A program made the position numbers and the translations under genes. This document shows, in pieces, positions 1 to 8,659 of a stretch of DNA of 64,000 nt; within the stretch, counting starts at the first letter, position 1, and every line of letters starts with the position of its first letter. Source of the DNA: Paenibacillus pinisoli (GTDB lineage: Bacteria > Bacillota > Bacilli > Paenibacillales > Paenibacillaceae); the NCBI RefSeq assembly GCF_003605435.1, contig NZ_QXQB01000004.1:124001-188000 (forward strand), written 5' to 3'. The notes below the pieces were generated by a model. The model was not told where the DNA came from and did not search any database. It was given only the letters and a program-made list of their open reading frames with translations.

Positions 1-2276
1 CAACAAATGCGACGTTTGAAATTTACGATGCAGACGGCACGACAGTGGCGACGACCCTGACTTCTGGCAAGAAGGTCATTGTAACTGCGGCGGATGGCAT
101 GACAAAGGTTACCTATACCGTGACCGTTATTGCTAACAATGAAAAGGATATTACAGCCTTCAGCTTCGCTGAACAGACTGGAGCAGCAACGATTAGCAGG
201 GCTTCCCATACCGTTGTGGTTGAGGTGACGGGCGATACAGATGTGACCAGTTTGAAAGCCGTTTTCACATTATCTGATGGAGCCGCGGCTTCGGTTGGCT
301 CTGTTGTTCAGGTAAGCGAAACGACGGCTAATGATTTTACAAATGCGGTCACCTATATGGTGACGGCGGAGGACGGCAGCACGCAGAATTGGACAGTCAC
401 CGTGACGAAGAGCAGCGAGAAGGATATCACGGCATTTGCAGTCATTGGGGTTACACAAACGAAAGCTGCAGTTATTAATACGATGGATCAAACCGTATAT
501 GTGGAGGTCGCCTACGGAACCAGCCTGTCCAGCTTGTCTAATTTGAAGGCAATGTTCTCCTTGTCTCCGGGAGCGACAGCCCAAATCGGCAACGTCGTTC
601 AAGTGAGCGGTGCTACTGCCAACGATATGAGAACGCCTGTCCCATACATCGTAACAGCGGCAGATGGCAGTTCTCAGGAATGGATCGTCTCTGTCTACAT
701 TGAACCAAGCAGTGCAAAAGACATTACGGCGTTCAGCTTTGCTTCACAAACCAAGCCGGCAACAATCAATGCAGCTGCCCGCACGGTAGACATTGAAGTG
801 AGCAGCGGCACGAATGTGGCTAATTTGGTCGCCGCTTTCACGTTGTCCTTATCATCCACAGCCAGGGTTAACGGCTTATCGCAAAGAAGCGGCATAACGT
901 CTAACAACTTCACGAATCCCGTCATGTATGTCGTGAAGGCGGCAGACGGAAGTACACAGAGCTGGACGGTCACGGTGAGTGTACAGACAGTTCTAAGTAG
1001 TGATGCAACGTTAACTTCGGCAATAGGGACTGTTAGTTTAGGTGGAACAGCAAATGAAACCATTAAGAACATTCCGTATGGCACCACGTTAGCCGTATTG
1101 AAGGCAGCAATCACACCAGCGGTGAATGCAACGTTCGAAGTCTACGAATCAGATGGAGTAACGGCAGCAACAACACTAGTGACTGGCGCAAAAGTTATCG
1201 TAACCGCGGAGGACAGAACGACGATGGTGACATATACCGTAACCGTGAATAGTGCACCACCTAGCGGCGGCGGAGGTCCAATAATACCGACTGATACCAA
1301 AGTTAGTTCGACGGATGGGAGATTAACGATTCCGACCGGCTATACGGGCGAGATGAGTCTGGACAATGCAATTATCGTCACTGTCCCTGCAGATGCTGCC
1401 GACAAAGAATTGATTATAACTATTGAGAGAGTAACGGACACAGTGAAGCTTCTCGCGAATAATGAAGTTCTCGTTACTGCGATCTATGACGTTATAAAGA
1501 ATATCCCTGAAGACCTTCATAGAGCGGCCACAGTTACTTTTACCTTTGATCCGGCTAGCTTGAAAAGCAATCAAAGGGCGGCAATCTTCTCTTATGATGA
1601 AACGAAGAAAAGATGGATTGAAATAACCGGTGGTCAAATTAACGGGAACCATATTTCGGTTAAGGTCAATCATTTTACGAAATTTGCAGTACTTGCTGTA
1701 AGCCAATCGACAGATGTGCCTGCCGATCCGACGGTTAAATGGAGTGATATTGCAGGCCACTGGGCAGAATCATCTATCATGCAAGCATGGAGAAATGGCA
1801 TTGTTGCGGGTTATCCAGATGGTACCTTTAAACCGAATCATCCCGTGACTCGCGAGGAGTTTACGGTTATGCTGATAAAGGCGTTAAAGTCGCAAGAAGC
1901 AACTGGGGAAGCGGCTGTTCTTGCTTTCACCGATGCGGCGAAGATCGGCACGTGGGCGAAAAACGAAATAGCGCAAGCGTTGCAGTCAGGCTATATTACA
2001 GGTTATGAAGATGGAACATTCCGTCCAGATGCACCTATTACGCGTGCAGAGATGGCTGTGATGGTTGCAAGGGCGCTGGGTCTTCCGCTGCAAGCGAATG
2101 TCTCGACTGAATATGCAGATGACAGAGACGTACCGGTATGGGCAAAGGCTTCGGTCACCGCTATGAAGAAGTCCGGCTATATGGGAGGGAAAGGATTGAA
2201 CCAATTCGATCCTAACGTTATGACGACAAGAGCAGAGGCTGTATCCGTTCTTCTGAAAGTGCTTAACACCATGTAA
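1..2276 (+). CDS. SLH-domain surface protein with DUF5018-like and cadherin-like repeats (5' truncated)
   Basis: The reading frame (codons from position 3) is open to the window edge, so the N-terminus and signal peptide lie outside. At least three ~95-residue repeats begin with KDITAF and end in a YxVTAxDGSxQxWxVxV strand, which resembles DUF5018-type beta-sandwich modules. A second repeat type (NATFE-YE/D-DG...ATTL) occurs at the very start and again near residue 360. A Gly-rich hinge (PPSGGGG) precedes a beta-rich domain. Three SLH domains (about residues 565-743) follow; their usual GYxDGTF-P--xxTRxE pattern is clear in the first two. SLH domains normally bind pyruvylated secondary cell-wall polymer, so the protein should be displayed on the surface. 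Ligand unknown. A terminator follows the stop. Confidence 0.9.
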   Translation, partial: TNATFEIYDADGTTVATTLTSGKKVIVTAADGMTKVTYTVTVIANNEKDITAFSFAEQTGAATISRASHTVVVEVTGDTDVTSLKAVFTLSDGAAASVGSVVQVSETTANDFTNAVTYMVTAEDGSTQNWTVTVTKSSEKDITAFAVIGVTQTKAAVINTMDQTVYVEVAYGTSLSSLSNLKAMFSLSPGATAQIGNVVQVSGATANDMRTPVPYIVTAADGSSQEWIVSVYIEPSSAKDITAFSFASQTKPATINAAARTVDIEVSSGTNVANLVAAFTLSLSSTARVNGLSQRSGITSNNFTNPVMYVVKAADGSTQSWTVTVSVQTVLSSDATLTSAIGTVSLGGTANETIKNIPYGTTLAVLKAAITPAVNATFEVYESDGVTAATTLVTGAKVIVTAEDRTTMVTYTVTVNSAPPSGGGGPIIPTDTKVSSTDGRLTIPTGYTGEMSLDNAIIVTVPADAADKELIITIERVTDTVKLLANNEVLVTAIYDVIKNIPEDLHRAATVTFTFDPASLKSNQRAAIFSYDETKKRWIEITGGQINGNHISVKVNHFTKFAVLAVSQSTDVPADPTVKWSDIAGHWAESSIMQAWRNGIVAGYPDGTFKPNHPVTREEFTVMLIKALKSQEATGEAAVLAFTDAAKIGTWAKNEIAQALQSGYITGYEDGTFRPDAPITRAEMAVMVARALGLPLQANVSTEYADDRDVPVWAKASVTAMKKSGYMGGKGLNQFDPNVMTTRAEAVSVLLKVLNTM

Positions 2277-2285
2277 GGCTTGTAC

Positions 2286-2338
2286 AAAAAAGAAGGGGCT
2301 TTCCCAAGTCATCATGACTGGGGGATGCCCCTTTCTTC
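2286..2338 (+). terminator. Rho-independent terminator after SLH protein
   Basis: An AGAAGGGGC arm pairs with GCCCCTTTCT around a ~22-nt loop. It lies 10 nt after the stop codon and ends in a T-rich tail. Confidence 0.75.
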
Positions 2339-2415
2339 ATAATGTTAAGCAATAGGTAACCGTTTCTTGGTAAAATGGAGGTACCGCTTAACCATTTACG
2401 AAGGGGAGTAATCTT

Positions 2416-3375
2416 ATGCTGTACATGGTTTTAATTGTAATAACGGTTGTTTTAATCCTTCAATCGGTTTACCTTGTGTATTACAAAAACCAAATTAAAG
2501 ATATCGGCAACCAATTATCTTTTATATCAGAGCATCATTCATTCAAAATGATTCAAACGCAGATTAAACCAAAGGAACTAAATCAGTTAATCCATTTATG
2601 TAACGCAATGCTTCGTAATCAAAGAAAGCTGAACCAAAATTTTATTGAGCAAAAAGAAGAAATCAATGCCACCATTATGAGCTTGTCCCACGACATACGA
2701 ACCCCGCTGACTTCACTTGACGGTTATCTTCAATTGGCGGAAAGATCCCAGAGCTCCAAAGAAAAAACAGAGTATGTCTTGATGGCTCAGAGCAGAATCA
2801 AGCAAATTATTACACTCATAGACGAACTGTTCCTGTACACAAAGCTGAAAAATCCTGATTACAATTTGGAGCTTAAACCGGTTGATGTGATCAAAGTGTT
2901 AAATCAACGTTTGTTTACATTTATTTACAATTTTTCGCGAATTGGCTATGAGCCAAACATCTCCTTAGCGGAAGCACCGCTTTATATAGAAGGAAATGAA
3001 AGTGCGTTGGAAAGAGTATACGAGAATATTATAAAAAATTACTTTTTGCATGGTGCAGGCGCTCTAAGCGTTCGTTATGAAGAGCAGCAGGACGAGGTTT
3101 TGTTTCATTTTTCCAATATGCAGAAGCGAAATCAACTGCTTAATCTTGATAAAATATTCACTCGTTTTTACAAAGACGATCCGTCGCGCCCTAATCAATC
3201 TTCCGGCCTGGGACTCTTTATCGTAAAATCGCTGATGGACAAAATGAATGGTTATGTGCAGGCTGACCTGAAGGATGACCAATTTTGCATTAGCCTGGCT
3301 TTTAAGAAAAGCGCAAAGGAGAATCGACATGTACATCGACACGAACCAGCCCAGAATTTTAATAGTCGAGGATGA
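2416..3375 (+). CDS. Sensor histidine kinase (small, one transmembrane helix)
   Basis: At 319 aa this is short for a sensor kinase. One hydrophobic helix (residues 2-22) is followed directly by a coiled linker, so there is no extracellular sensor domain. The HisKA box is SLSHDIRTPLTSL, with phosphoacceptor His near residue 92. The HATPase part has an N box (ENIIKNYFLHG) and a G box (SSGLGLFIVKSL). Such sensor-poor kinases often work with a BceAB/BcrAB-type transporter that does the sensing, and such a transporter is encoded just downstream. The 3' end overlaps the response regulator by 47 nt. The SD is GAAGGGGAG before ATG 2416. The inducer is unknown; an antimicrobial peptide or bacitracin-like compound is an inference from context. 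Confidence 0.88.
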   Translation: MLYMVLIVITVVLILQSVYLVYYKNQIKDIGNQLSFISEHHSFKMIQTQIKPKELNQLIHLCNAMLRNQRKLNQNFIEQKEEINATIMSLSHDIRTPLTSLDGYLQLAERSQSSKEKTEYVLMAQSRIKQIITLIDELFLYTKLKNPDYNLELKPVDVIKVLNQRLFTFIYNFSRIGYEPNISLAEAPLYIEGNESALERVYENIIKNYFLHGAGALSVRYEEQQDEVLFHFSNMQKRNQLLNLDKIFTRFYKDDPSRPNQSSGLGLFIVKSLMDKMNGYVQADLKDDQFCISLAFKKSAKENRHVHRHEPAQNFNSRG

Positions 3376-4024
3376 TGAGCATATCAATAATATTATTTTT
3401 GATGTGCTTCAAAGGGAAAGTTTCATATGCACGCAAGCGTATTCCGGAAGTGAGGGAATCATGAACGTTACCCGCCAAGCGTATCAGCTTATTATTTTGG
3501 ATCTTATGCTGCCTGGTTTGTCGGGAGAAGATTTCATGCATCAATTAAGAATAAACTTAAGCATCGACACACCGGTTATCATCCTTTCGGCCAAGGACAA
3601 ATTGGATCATAAGTTAAACTTGTTTAAGCTCGGAGCCGTTGATTATATCACGAAACCGTTCGAAGTGGAGGAATTGCTTGCCCGAATCCATGTACATCTA
3701 AAAAGAGCATCTCGAACAGAATCAGTCGCTCGGTATCGTCATAAAAATTTAGTTTTAAATAGTGAAACGATGAATGTAAAAGTCAATCATACAGATTTGA
3801 AGCTTACGAGACAGGAATACAAAATTCTTGAGTTGCTGGTCAAAAATCCTGAGCGGGTGTTTACAAAGCAAGACCTATATGAGCTTGCATGGGAAGATAC
3901 ATACATAGGTGAAGATAAAACCATTACAGTCCACATTAGCAATATTCGCAATAAAATAAAAAAGCATGACGAGGACACTTATATCGACACGATATGGGGA
4001 ATTGGTTTCAGGTTAAAAAAATAA
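3329..4024 (+). CDS. OmpR-family response regulator
   Basis: The receiver domain begins RILIVEDDEHI, has the phosphoacceptor Asp in LIILDLMLPGLSG and the conserved Lys in YITKPFE. A C-terminal winged helix (about residues 130-231) ends DTIWGIGFRLKK. I chose ATG 3329 because an AAAGGAG SD lies 7 nt upstream; a longer in-frame start at 3275 would lie deep inside the kinase gene. The gene overlaps the kinase and lies 79 nt upstream of the ABC ATPase, whose own promoter sits in that gap. It probably controls the ABC genes, but no direct-repeat box was clear enough to name. Confidence 0.92.
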   Translation: MYIDTNQPRILIVEDDEHINNIIFDVLQRESFICTQAYSGSEGIMNVTRQAYQLIILDLMLPGLSGEDFMHQLRINLSIDTPVIILSAKDKLDHKLNLFKLGAVDYITKPFEVEELLARIHVHLKRASRTESVARYRHKNLVLNSETMNVKVNHTDLKLTRQEYKILELLVKNPERVFTKQDLYELAWEDTYIGEDKTITVHISNIRNKIKKHDEDTYIDTIWGIGFRLKK

Positions 4025-4052
4025 TTTCTCTTTGAACATTCTTAATGATTTA

Positions 4053-4081
4053 TTGACGATATGTTAGCTTCTTTTTGTTAT
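4053..4081 (+). promoter_or_regulatory. Sigma-A-like promoter for the BcrAB-type ABC genes
   Basis: TTGACG (4053-4058) is followed by a 17-nt spacer and TGTTAT (4076-4081). The strong SD AAGGAGGTG at 4090 follows. Confidence 0.55.
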
Positions 4082-4103
4082 TTTATTGCAAGGAGGTGTG
4101 AAT

Positions 4104-5030
4104 ATGTCTGAAGCAATTATTGAAGTTAGTCAACTTACCAAGCAATTCAAATCGAAAATAGCTGTGAATAAGGCGGATTTCAAAATAGGCAAAGGTGAAA
4201 TTTTTGGCTTGATTGGCCAGAATGGAGCGGGGAAATCTACCTTGCTAAAGATGATTGCAGGTTTGATGTACCCGACATCAGGGGAAATTAAATTATTTAA
4301 TCGTACAATGAAGGATAGTCATCCTTATTTTGAACGTATAGGCATACTCATTGAAAATGCAGGATTATTTCCTCATTATAATGCGTATGAAAACTTGGAT
4401 TTAATAGCGATTTCCTACGGTTTGACTAATCGGAAAAGCCATATTAACAAGCTGCTGAAGCTTGTGGGATTGGATGTGTCAAACAAGTCCAAGGTAAAGA
4501 ATTATTCAATGGGCATGAAGCAGAGGCTAGGGATTGCTGCTGCATTAATTGGAAGCCCGGATGTTTTGATACTGGATGAACCGATTAACGGGTTGGACCC
4601 GCAAGGCATTTCCGAGATTAGACGAATGATTTTGGAATTGAATAAAGCAGGGATGACCATTATAATTTCAAGCCACATTTTGGAGGAGCTATCGAAAATA
4701 GCGACCCAATATGCCATCCTTCATCAAGGAGAGGTTATTGAACACCATTCCAGGGAGCAATTGCTGCTTCAATGTGAAGACCGTATTGAAATTGAAGTGG
4801 AAAAAGCAAGCTGGGCTGTTCCCATCTTAGAGCAAAATTTGAACATTAATCATTACAAAGTGATCGGTGAGCATGTTGTGTATATATATGATTCCCATAT
4901 TGAAACCCAACATATCATCAAGAGCTTAGTAGAAAACGGAGTAATGGTTCATTCCATCACCAAGCATAAGCAAAGCTTAGAGCAATATTTTTTGGCACGG
5001 ACGGGAAGCGGAGGTGGTAGCCATGATTAA
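4104..5030 (+). CDS. ABC transporter ATP-binding protein, BcrA type
   Basis: This is the ATPase subunit of a two-component ABC-2 exporter. It has Walker A GQNGAGKST, signature YSMGMKQRLGIA and Walker B VLILDEPINGLDP, followed by a ~90-aa C-terminal extension typical of BcrA/lantibiotic-immunity ATPases. The start is ATG 4104 behind AAGGAGGTG; an upstream in-frame TTG at 4086 has no room for an SD. It overlaps the permease start by 8 nt, which suggests translational coupling. With the preceding two-component pair it forms a classical regulated peptide-antibiotic detoxification module. The actual substrate cannot be told from sequence. Confidence 0.9.
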   Translation: MSEAIIEVSQLTKQFKSKIAVNKADFKIGKGEIFGLIGQNGAGKSTLLKMIAGLMYPTSGEIKLFNRTMKDSHPYFERIGILIENAGLFPHYNAYENLDLIAISYGLTNRKSHINKLLKLVGLDVSNKSKVKNYSMGMKQRLGIAAALIGSPDVLILDEPINGLDPQGISEIRRMILELNKAGMTIIISSHILEELSKIATQYAILHQGEVIEHHSREQLLLQCEDRIEIEVEKASWAVPILEQNLNINHYKVIGEHVVYIYDSHIETQHIIKSLVENGVMVHSITKHKQSLEQYFLARTGSGGGSHD

Positions 5031-5787
5031 TATTTTCAAAATGGACTTTCACCGTTTTAAAACAAATAAAATGATATATCTATTATTGCTGCTCTTTTTT
5101 GCATTTCAAATTTTCGGCATTTATATGCTAAAGAAATATGAGGAGCCCGGAGGAAACGGGGGGATGCTGATCAGCACGATGAATGAAAGTCAATTCATCC
5201 AAGTCATAATGGCTCAAACCCCATCGTGGATGCTGGTTTATATTGCGGTCTTCAGCGTTTATTTTTATATGAGCGAATATAGCTGCGGGTTCTATAAAAA
5301 TTATATAGCTATGAAGAATGCCCGGATGTACTCCGTACTATCAAAAATTTTAATTACAGGTCTATTCACGCTTTGTATGTTCATCGTCATGTTCGTTGCG
5401 GATATGATCGGAAGATCGCTGTTCTTTGACCATGCAGCTCTTGGAGATGGGGGTTATTTAGCGAAGTTATTGATCGGACAATTTTTTCTTCATTGGGCAT
5501 TTTCGATTGTAATCTTATGCATTTCCATCATTAGTAAAAGCCTGATTGCCAGCATTGTCGTTGGATTCCTTCTATCATTGAATGTTTTTGGAATGGTGAT
5601 AAGTGCTTTCGAATCTCTAGTTGGTCAGGTTAATTTGTCTTCCTTCTTATTAGTCAATACGATCGTCAGCCCAAGAGATTTCCATCATATAAATGATCTT
5701 ATGCACATAGCTGGCGTGGCGATTGTCTTCCTTCTTCTATTTTCATTTATTGCTGTCAGATATAAGATCAAAGAGGACTTGGGATAA
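5023..5787 (+). CDS. ABC-2 permease, BcrB-like
   Basis: A 255-aa membrane protein with about six hydrophobic segments (for example MIYLLLLLFFAFQIFGIYML near the N-terminus and IAGVAIVFLLLFSFIAV near the C-terminus). There is no ATPase motif. Its position directly after, and overlapping, the BcrA-like ATPase gene identifies it as the cognate permease. The start is ATG 5023 with GGAGGTGG upstream. A GTG at 5014 is possible but lies inside the SD. Family assignment rests on topology and context, so the substrate is open (bacitracin or lantibiotic export is the usual role). Confidence 0.8.
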   Translation: MINIFKMDFHRFKTNKMIYLLLLLFFAFQIFGIYMLKKYEEPGGNGGMLISTMNESQFIQVIMAQTPSWMLVYIAVFSVYFYMSEYSCGFYKNYIAMKNARMYSVLSKILITGLFTLCMFIVMFVADMIGRSLFFDHAALGDGGYLAKLLIGQFFLHWAFSIVILCISIISKSLIASIVVGFLLSLNVFGMVISAFESLVGQVNLSSFLLVNTIVSPRDFHHINDLMHIAGVAIVFLLLFSFIAVRYKIKEDLG

Positions 5788-5804
5788 TCGTTAGGGCTGT
5801 TATA

Positions 5805-5836
5805 GATCCGAACTCTTGATTTGGGGAGTTCGGATT
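5805..5836. terminator. Hairpin between convergent genes
   Basis: ATCCGAACTC pairs with GAGTTCGGAT around a ~10-nt loop. It lies between the convergent permease and HxlR genes. The T-run is weak, so termination efficiency is uncertain. Confidence 0.5.
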
Positions 5837-5839
5837 CCA

Positions 5840-6307
5840 CTACATCTCCCCCAACTGCTCAACAACACTCCCATTACCAACAAATACGGATTCGCCATTT
5901 CGAACCGTCCTCCGAATAAGCTGAATCAAATTGTCCTTGTCCATCGGGATATTGGTTAATCCAGCAAAGGTTTCTGCGGTTTCGGGTTCATGCTTGGCTC
6001 CCCAGGCGGATAACTCCCACAGGACCGGCAACAAATCCAATCCGGCCTCCGTTAATGCGTACAAGTCTTTTCTCCGGTCAGCGGGATGGGGGCTCTTGGT
6101 AATCAAGCCCATTGTCTCAAGACGGGACAAGCGATTCGTTAAAATATTTCTCGCAATCCCTTCATCCGAGGCGAGGAATTCCCCGAACGTCCTCTTTCCT
6201 GCAAATATGATATCCCTGATGATTAGCAGTGACCAGGAGTCGCCTAACAGATCAAGAGAAAATGAGATCGGGCAATCCGATCTTCTTTGTGGTTTGGAAT
6301 TTTGCAT
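5840..6307 (-). CDS. HxlR-family transcriptional regulator
   Basis: A 155-aa winged-helix regulator. The HxlR pattern is clear: CPISFSLDLLGDSWSLLIIRDI, then RTFGEFL...GIARNILTNRLSRLETMGLI and the wing ADRRKDLYALTEAG. It differs from classical HxlR proteins in lacking the extended LRxLExxG motif spelling and in having a longer C-terminal tail (about residues 110-155). It is divergent from a YCII-like/DinB pair, with one promoter/operator region between them, so it likely represses that pair. The effector is unknown; relatives respond to aldehydes, quinones or thiol stress. Confidence 0.88.
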   Translation of the reverse strand: MQNSKPQRRSDCPISFSLDLLGDSWSLLIIRDIIFAGKRTFGEFLASDEGIARNILTNRLSRLETMGLITKSPHPADRRKDLYALTEAGLDLLPVLWELSAWGAKHEPETAETFAGLTNIPMDKDNLIQLIRRTVRNGESVFVGNGSVVEQLGEM

Positions 6308-6317
6308 AGGGCCTCCC

Positions 6318-6372
6318 TTGACTTCATGAATTCATTATCATTATAATAAAATCAGTTTCAAAATGCAACTGA
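6318..6372 (+). promoter_or_regulatory. Promoter and operator of the YCII/DinB pair
   Basis: TTGACT (6318-6323), 18-nt spacer, TATAAT (6342-6347). Just after the -10, TCAGTT (6352-6357) and AACTGA (6367-6372) form an inverted repeat over the expected transcription start. That is a plausible HxlR operator, and phasing with the divergent hxlR gene supports this. Confidence 0.65.
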
Positions 6373-6388
6373 AATGGAGGGGATCCAA

Positions 6389-6688
6389 TTGAGATTTATG
6401 TTGGTGTATAGAGGCGGTGTCGTTCCGGACGATCAACTTGATCAGAACATTAATGAACTATGGGGATGGCTCGACAATCTAAAGGAGAATGGGTACGAGA
6501 AAGTGCGTTTTGCGGGAAGCGGCCGTAAAATCGTTTCGCGGGATTCCATTAAGGATTACTCCGGAGATATATTCGGCGTTTCCATTATCGAAGCTGGATC
6601 ATTGGAGGAAGTGGTCTCGTTAACCTCCGACTGGCCGGAGTTGCAATATGGGGGCAAGATTGAGATCGTAGAAGCGATAGGCGATTAA
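6389..6688 (+). CDS. YCII-like (dimeric alpha+beta barrel) protein
   Basis: A ~100-aa protein starting LRFMLVYRGG. It has the layout of YCII/DGPF-type small proteins: an N-terminal strand, a long helix (LWGWLDNLKENGYEKV) and a late SLEEVVSLTSDWPEL--GGKIEIVEAI segment. I chose TTG 6389 because GGAGGGG lies 6 nt upstream; the in-frame ATG at 6374 lies within or before that SD. The stop is 1 nt from the next ATG, so it is co-transcribed with the DinB-family gene. No catalytic role can be assigned. Confidence 0.7.
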   Translation: MRFMLVYRGGVVPDDQLDQNINELWGWLDNLKENGYEKVRFAGSGRKIVSRDSIKDYSGDIFGVSIIEAGSLEEVVSLTSDWPELQYGGKIEIVEAIGD

Positions 6689-6689
6689 C

Positions 6690-7157
6690 ATGTCCGATAC
6701 CTATATTCTGAATTTGTTCGCAGATCTTAGAAAACAAATATTGAGTGTCATAACAGGAATGTCAAAAGTTCAAATCGAACACATTCCGAAAGGCTTCAAC
6801 AACAATCTCCATTGGCAAATCGGACATGTGCTGACGATAACGGATGATTTAATATTTGAGTTTTCGGGTGTTGGGGCAAGGATGCCACAGCACTATAGAA
6901 CTTATTTTGCTTCAGGCACAAGTCCCTCAAGCTGGCCGGAGCAACCTCCAGGGATTGACACGCTTCTTAAGGAATTGGAGAATCAGATGGTGGAAATAGG
7001 CAAGAAGTACGACGGTCGGTTGGCCCAGCCTGTAGCAGATGAGAACAACTTTCTTCAAGCAAGTGTAATCGGCGAGCTTTTCCATGTTCTAATTGCCCAT
7101 GAAAGCACACATCTAGGAATGATTATCGCGATGAGCAAGGTACTGCAGCATGAATAA
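6690..7157 (+). CDS. DinB-family (four-helix) protein
   Basis: A 155-aa helical protein with His residues at DinB-typical positions: NNLHWQIGHVL in helix 2 and HVLIAHESTHLGMI near the C-terminus, a likely divalent-metal triad. DinB/YfiT-type proteins include bacillithiol- or mycothiol-dependent transferases and many of unknown substrate. It is the second gene behind the HxlR-type operator, so it may act in a detoxification response. A bidirectional terminator follows. Confidence 0.8.
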   Translation: MSDTYILNLFADLRKQILSVITGMSKVQIEHIPKGFNNNLHWQIGHVLTITDDLIFEFSGVGARMPQHYRTYFASGTSPSSWPEQPPGIDTLLKELENQMVEIGKKYDGRLAQPVADENNFLQASVIGELFHVLIAHESTHLGMIIAMSKVLQHE

Positions 7158-7198
7158 CAGGATCACGCGCAACTGTGGCAATCTGTGTTCAGCCATGC

Positions 7199-7240
7199 AA
7201 AAAAAGCGATGAGAAGAATAATATTCTCATCGCTTTCGTC
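7199..7240. terminator. Bidirectional terminator
   Basis: AAAGCGATGAGAA pairs with TTCTCATCGCTTT, with A-rich and T-rich flanks. It sits between the convergent DinB-like gene and the phosphotransferase gene. Confidence 0.85.
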
Positions 7241-7264
7241 GCAACCTACGGTACTACAAAAACA

Positions 7265-8356
7265 CTACAGATCTCGTTTTACATACTCAAAAGGATGCTC
7301 ACACGAATAAATTTCATCGAAAAATCCCCTATACGGGATATCGTCTTCCAGACATTTGATGCGATATGCCAATTCTTCGTCGCACTCCGGAGCCTCGCCG
7401 TTGTTCCGCATGACCTCGAATGAATCAACAATCCCTTCCATGAGGGTAATCTTTAAAAATAAAGGAAACTTATCCAACATCGAATAGTCGATGCTGGTCT
7501 CGGACTTGTAGCCCTCGATGACCGTTTCAAAATAATCATCCATAAACTTTCTGCGTTTGCCGGCATCCGGTTCGAATTGTACCCAGCCCACACCGCTCGT
7601 CCAGAGATCTGTTAATTCATACATATACCAGCCGTAACATGAATTATCGAAATCATATACCGTGATTTGCCCGTTATCAAAATCGATCGAATAATTCCCG
7701 TCGTTGAAATCAAAATGGAGCATGCCGAAAGACTCACGATCCATATCCAACCCTTCCAAGGTTTTCAGGAGCTCTGCCATCTTCTCCTTAAGCAGAGATA
7801 ATGAATCGGGTATCAATTGATCGATATATTCCGCGTTATATTTATCAAAAAAGCTATACCGTCGTTGGACGGGCGTATAGCCCTTCGATATTTCGTGCAG
7901 CTTCCCCAAGACCTTCCCGCAATTATAAAAATACTCGGAAAGCGGTACGCCTTCCCGGTACCGATAGTGGTTTTCGACCATCATTTTTCCTTTGGCCTTT
8001 ACGAACAGGCAGATAAAAAAGGTATGCTGACGATGGACGATCTCTTCCAGCAGCTTCCCCTTCTGGGAGCTGACCACATCGGAGACACTTCCGCCATGCT
8101 GGAATAAATAGCGGATATACTCCACTTCGGCGAGAAAATCCTCCCGGCTTCTGTCAGGCAAGAATGAGATTCGAAGTATAAATGCGTCTGCTCCTTCTTT
8201 CTCACAGGTAAAAACAACATTCCGCCCCCCGTCATGCGCAGGAATCGGCTTGAATTCATAGCCTTCCAGTCCATACAACTCTGATACTAACGGGAGCAAA
8301 TAAGCATCACTGATTTGAACAACCTCGTTATGATTTATACAATCTCCTCCAATCAA
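7265..8356 (-). CDS. Aminoglycoside phosphotransferase (APH)-fold kinase
   Basis: About 363 aa with the APH/choline-kinase fold. The Brenner motif HFDFNDGN is the catalytic loop (H-x-D-x4-N), and the Mg-binding DFDNS corresponds to the DFG motif. Upstream is FILRISF, an ATP-binding-lobe strand. Related Bacillus proteins are annotated only as phosphotransferase enzyme family, so a small-molecule kinase is likely but resistance to aminoglycosides is not implied. The start is odd. The only accepted in-frame start is TTG at 8356, which precedes the SD-like GGAGGAG. Just after that SD the codon is ATA (AAT CAT AAC follows), as if an ATG had mutated. The start is therefore uncertain. Confidence 0.8.
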   Translation of the reverse strand: MIGGDCINHNEVVQISDAYLLPLVSELYGLEGYEFKPIPAHDGGRNVVFTCEKEGADAFILRISFLPDRSREDFLAEVEYIRYLFQHGGSVSDVVSSQKGKLLEEIVHRQHTFFICLFVKAKGKMMVENHYRYREGVPLSEYFYNCGKVLGKLHEISKGYTPVQRRYSFFDKYNAEYIDQLIPDSLSLLKEKMAELLKTLEGLDMDRESFGMLHFDFNDGNYSIDFDNGQITVYDFDNSCYGWYMYELTDLWTSGVGWVQFEPDAGKRRKFMDDYFETVIEGYKSETSIDYSMLDKFPLFLKITLMEGIVDSFEVMRNNGEAPECDEELAYRIKCLEDDIPYRGFFDEIYSCEHPFEYVKRDL

Positions 8357-8362
8357 AATGTG

Positions 8363-8398
8363 TTACAACAACTTCCCGCAAACCACCTTGTTTGACAT
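8363..8398 (-). CDS. Possible 11-codon leader ORF upstream of the APH-fold gene
   Basis: On the minus strand AAAGGAG is followed 10 nt later by ATG and the peptide MSNKVVCGKLL, ending 6 nt before the TTG start of the kinase gene. It could be a translated leader or a chance ORF. It has no coding statistics to test. Confidence 0.25.
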   Translation of the reverse strand: MSNKVVCGKLL

Positions 8399-8429
8399 GA
8401 ATAATGCACTCCTTTCAGTTAGTTTATAT

Positions 8430-8463
8430 TTTACCTAGAAATACCAACCAGCCCCTAGGTAAA
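8430..8463. promoter_or_regulatory. Inverted repeat TTTACCTAG...CTAGGTAAA
   Basis: A perfect 9-bp inverted repeat (8430-8438 and 8455-8463) with a 16-nt centre lies in the 303-nt space between the divergent APH-fold and PadR genes, upstream of the APH leader ORF. It resembles a repressor operator. The rest of the gap (about 8464-8570) shows no gene. Confidence 0.45.
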
Positions 8464-8570
8464 CTTTATGTATAATCATTTTTGTTGCGGAAGGACGCCT
8501 CAATGAAATCCAACCGTCCCGCAGCTAGCTTATTTAAGGACTGGCTTCCAAATTTTATTAATCACCTGTA

Positions 8571-8621
8571 TTGACAAAGCCAGGTACTACGTAATACTAT
8601 GTAGAGGTAGTAAGTAATACT
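8571..8621 (+). promoter_or_regulatory. PadR operon promoter with repeat operator
   Basis: TTGACA (8571-8576), 18-nt spacer, TACTAT (8595-8600). Overlapping and following the -10 is a TAC/GTA-rich region with GTAATACT at 8591 and again at 8614, plus the palindromic CTAC...GTAG. This is the usual look of an autoregulated PadR promoter. Confidence 0.6.
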
Positions 8622-8659
8622 TGATACCAGTGGTACAGAATAGCAAAGGGATGATTAGG

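Noticed and set aside
6308-6388. Start of YCII-like gene at ATG 6374
   Set aside because: The SD GGAGGGG begins within that ATG region; TTG 6389 has correct spacing and the usual N-terminus.
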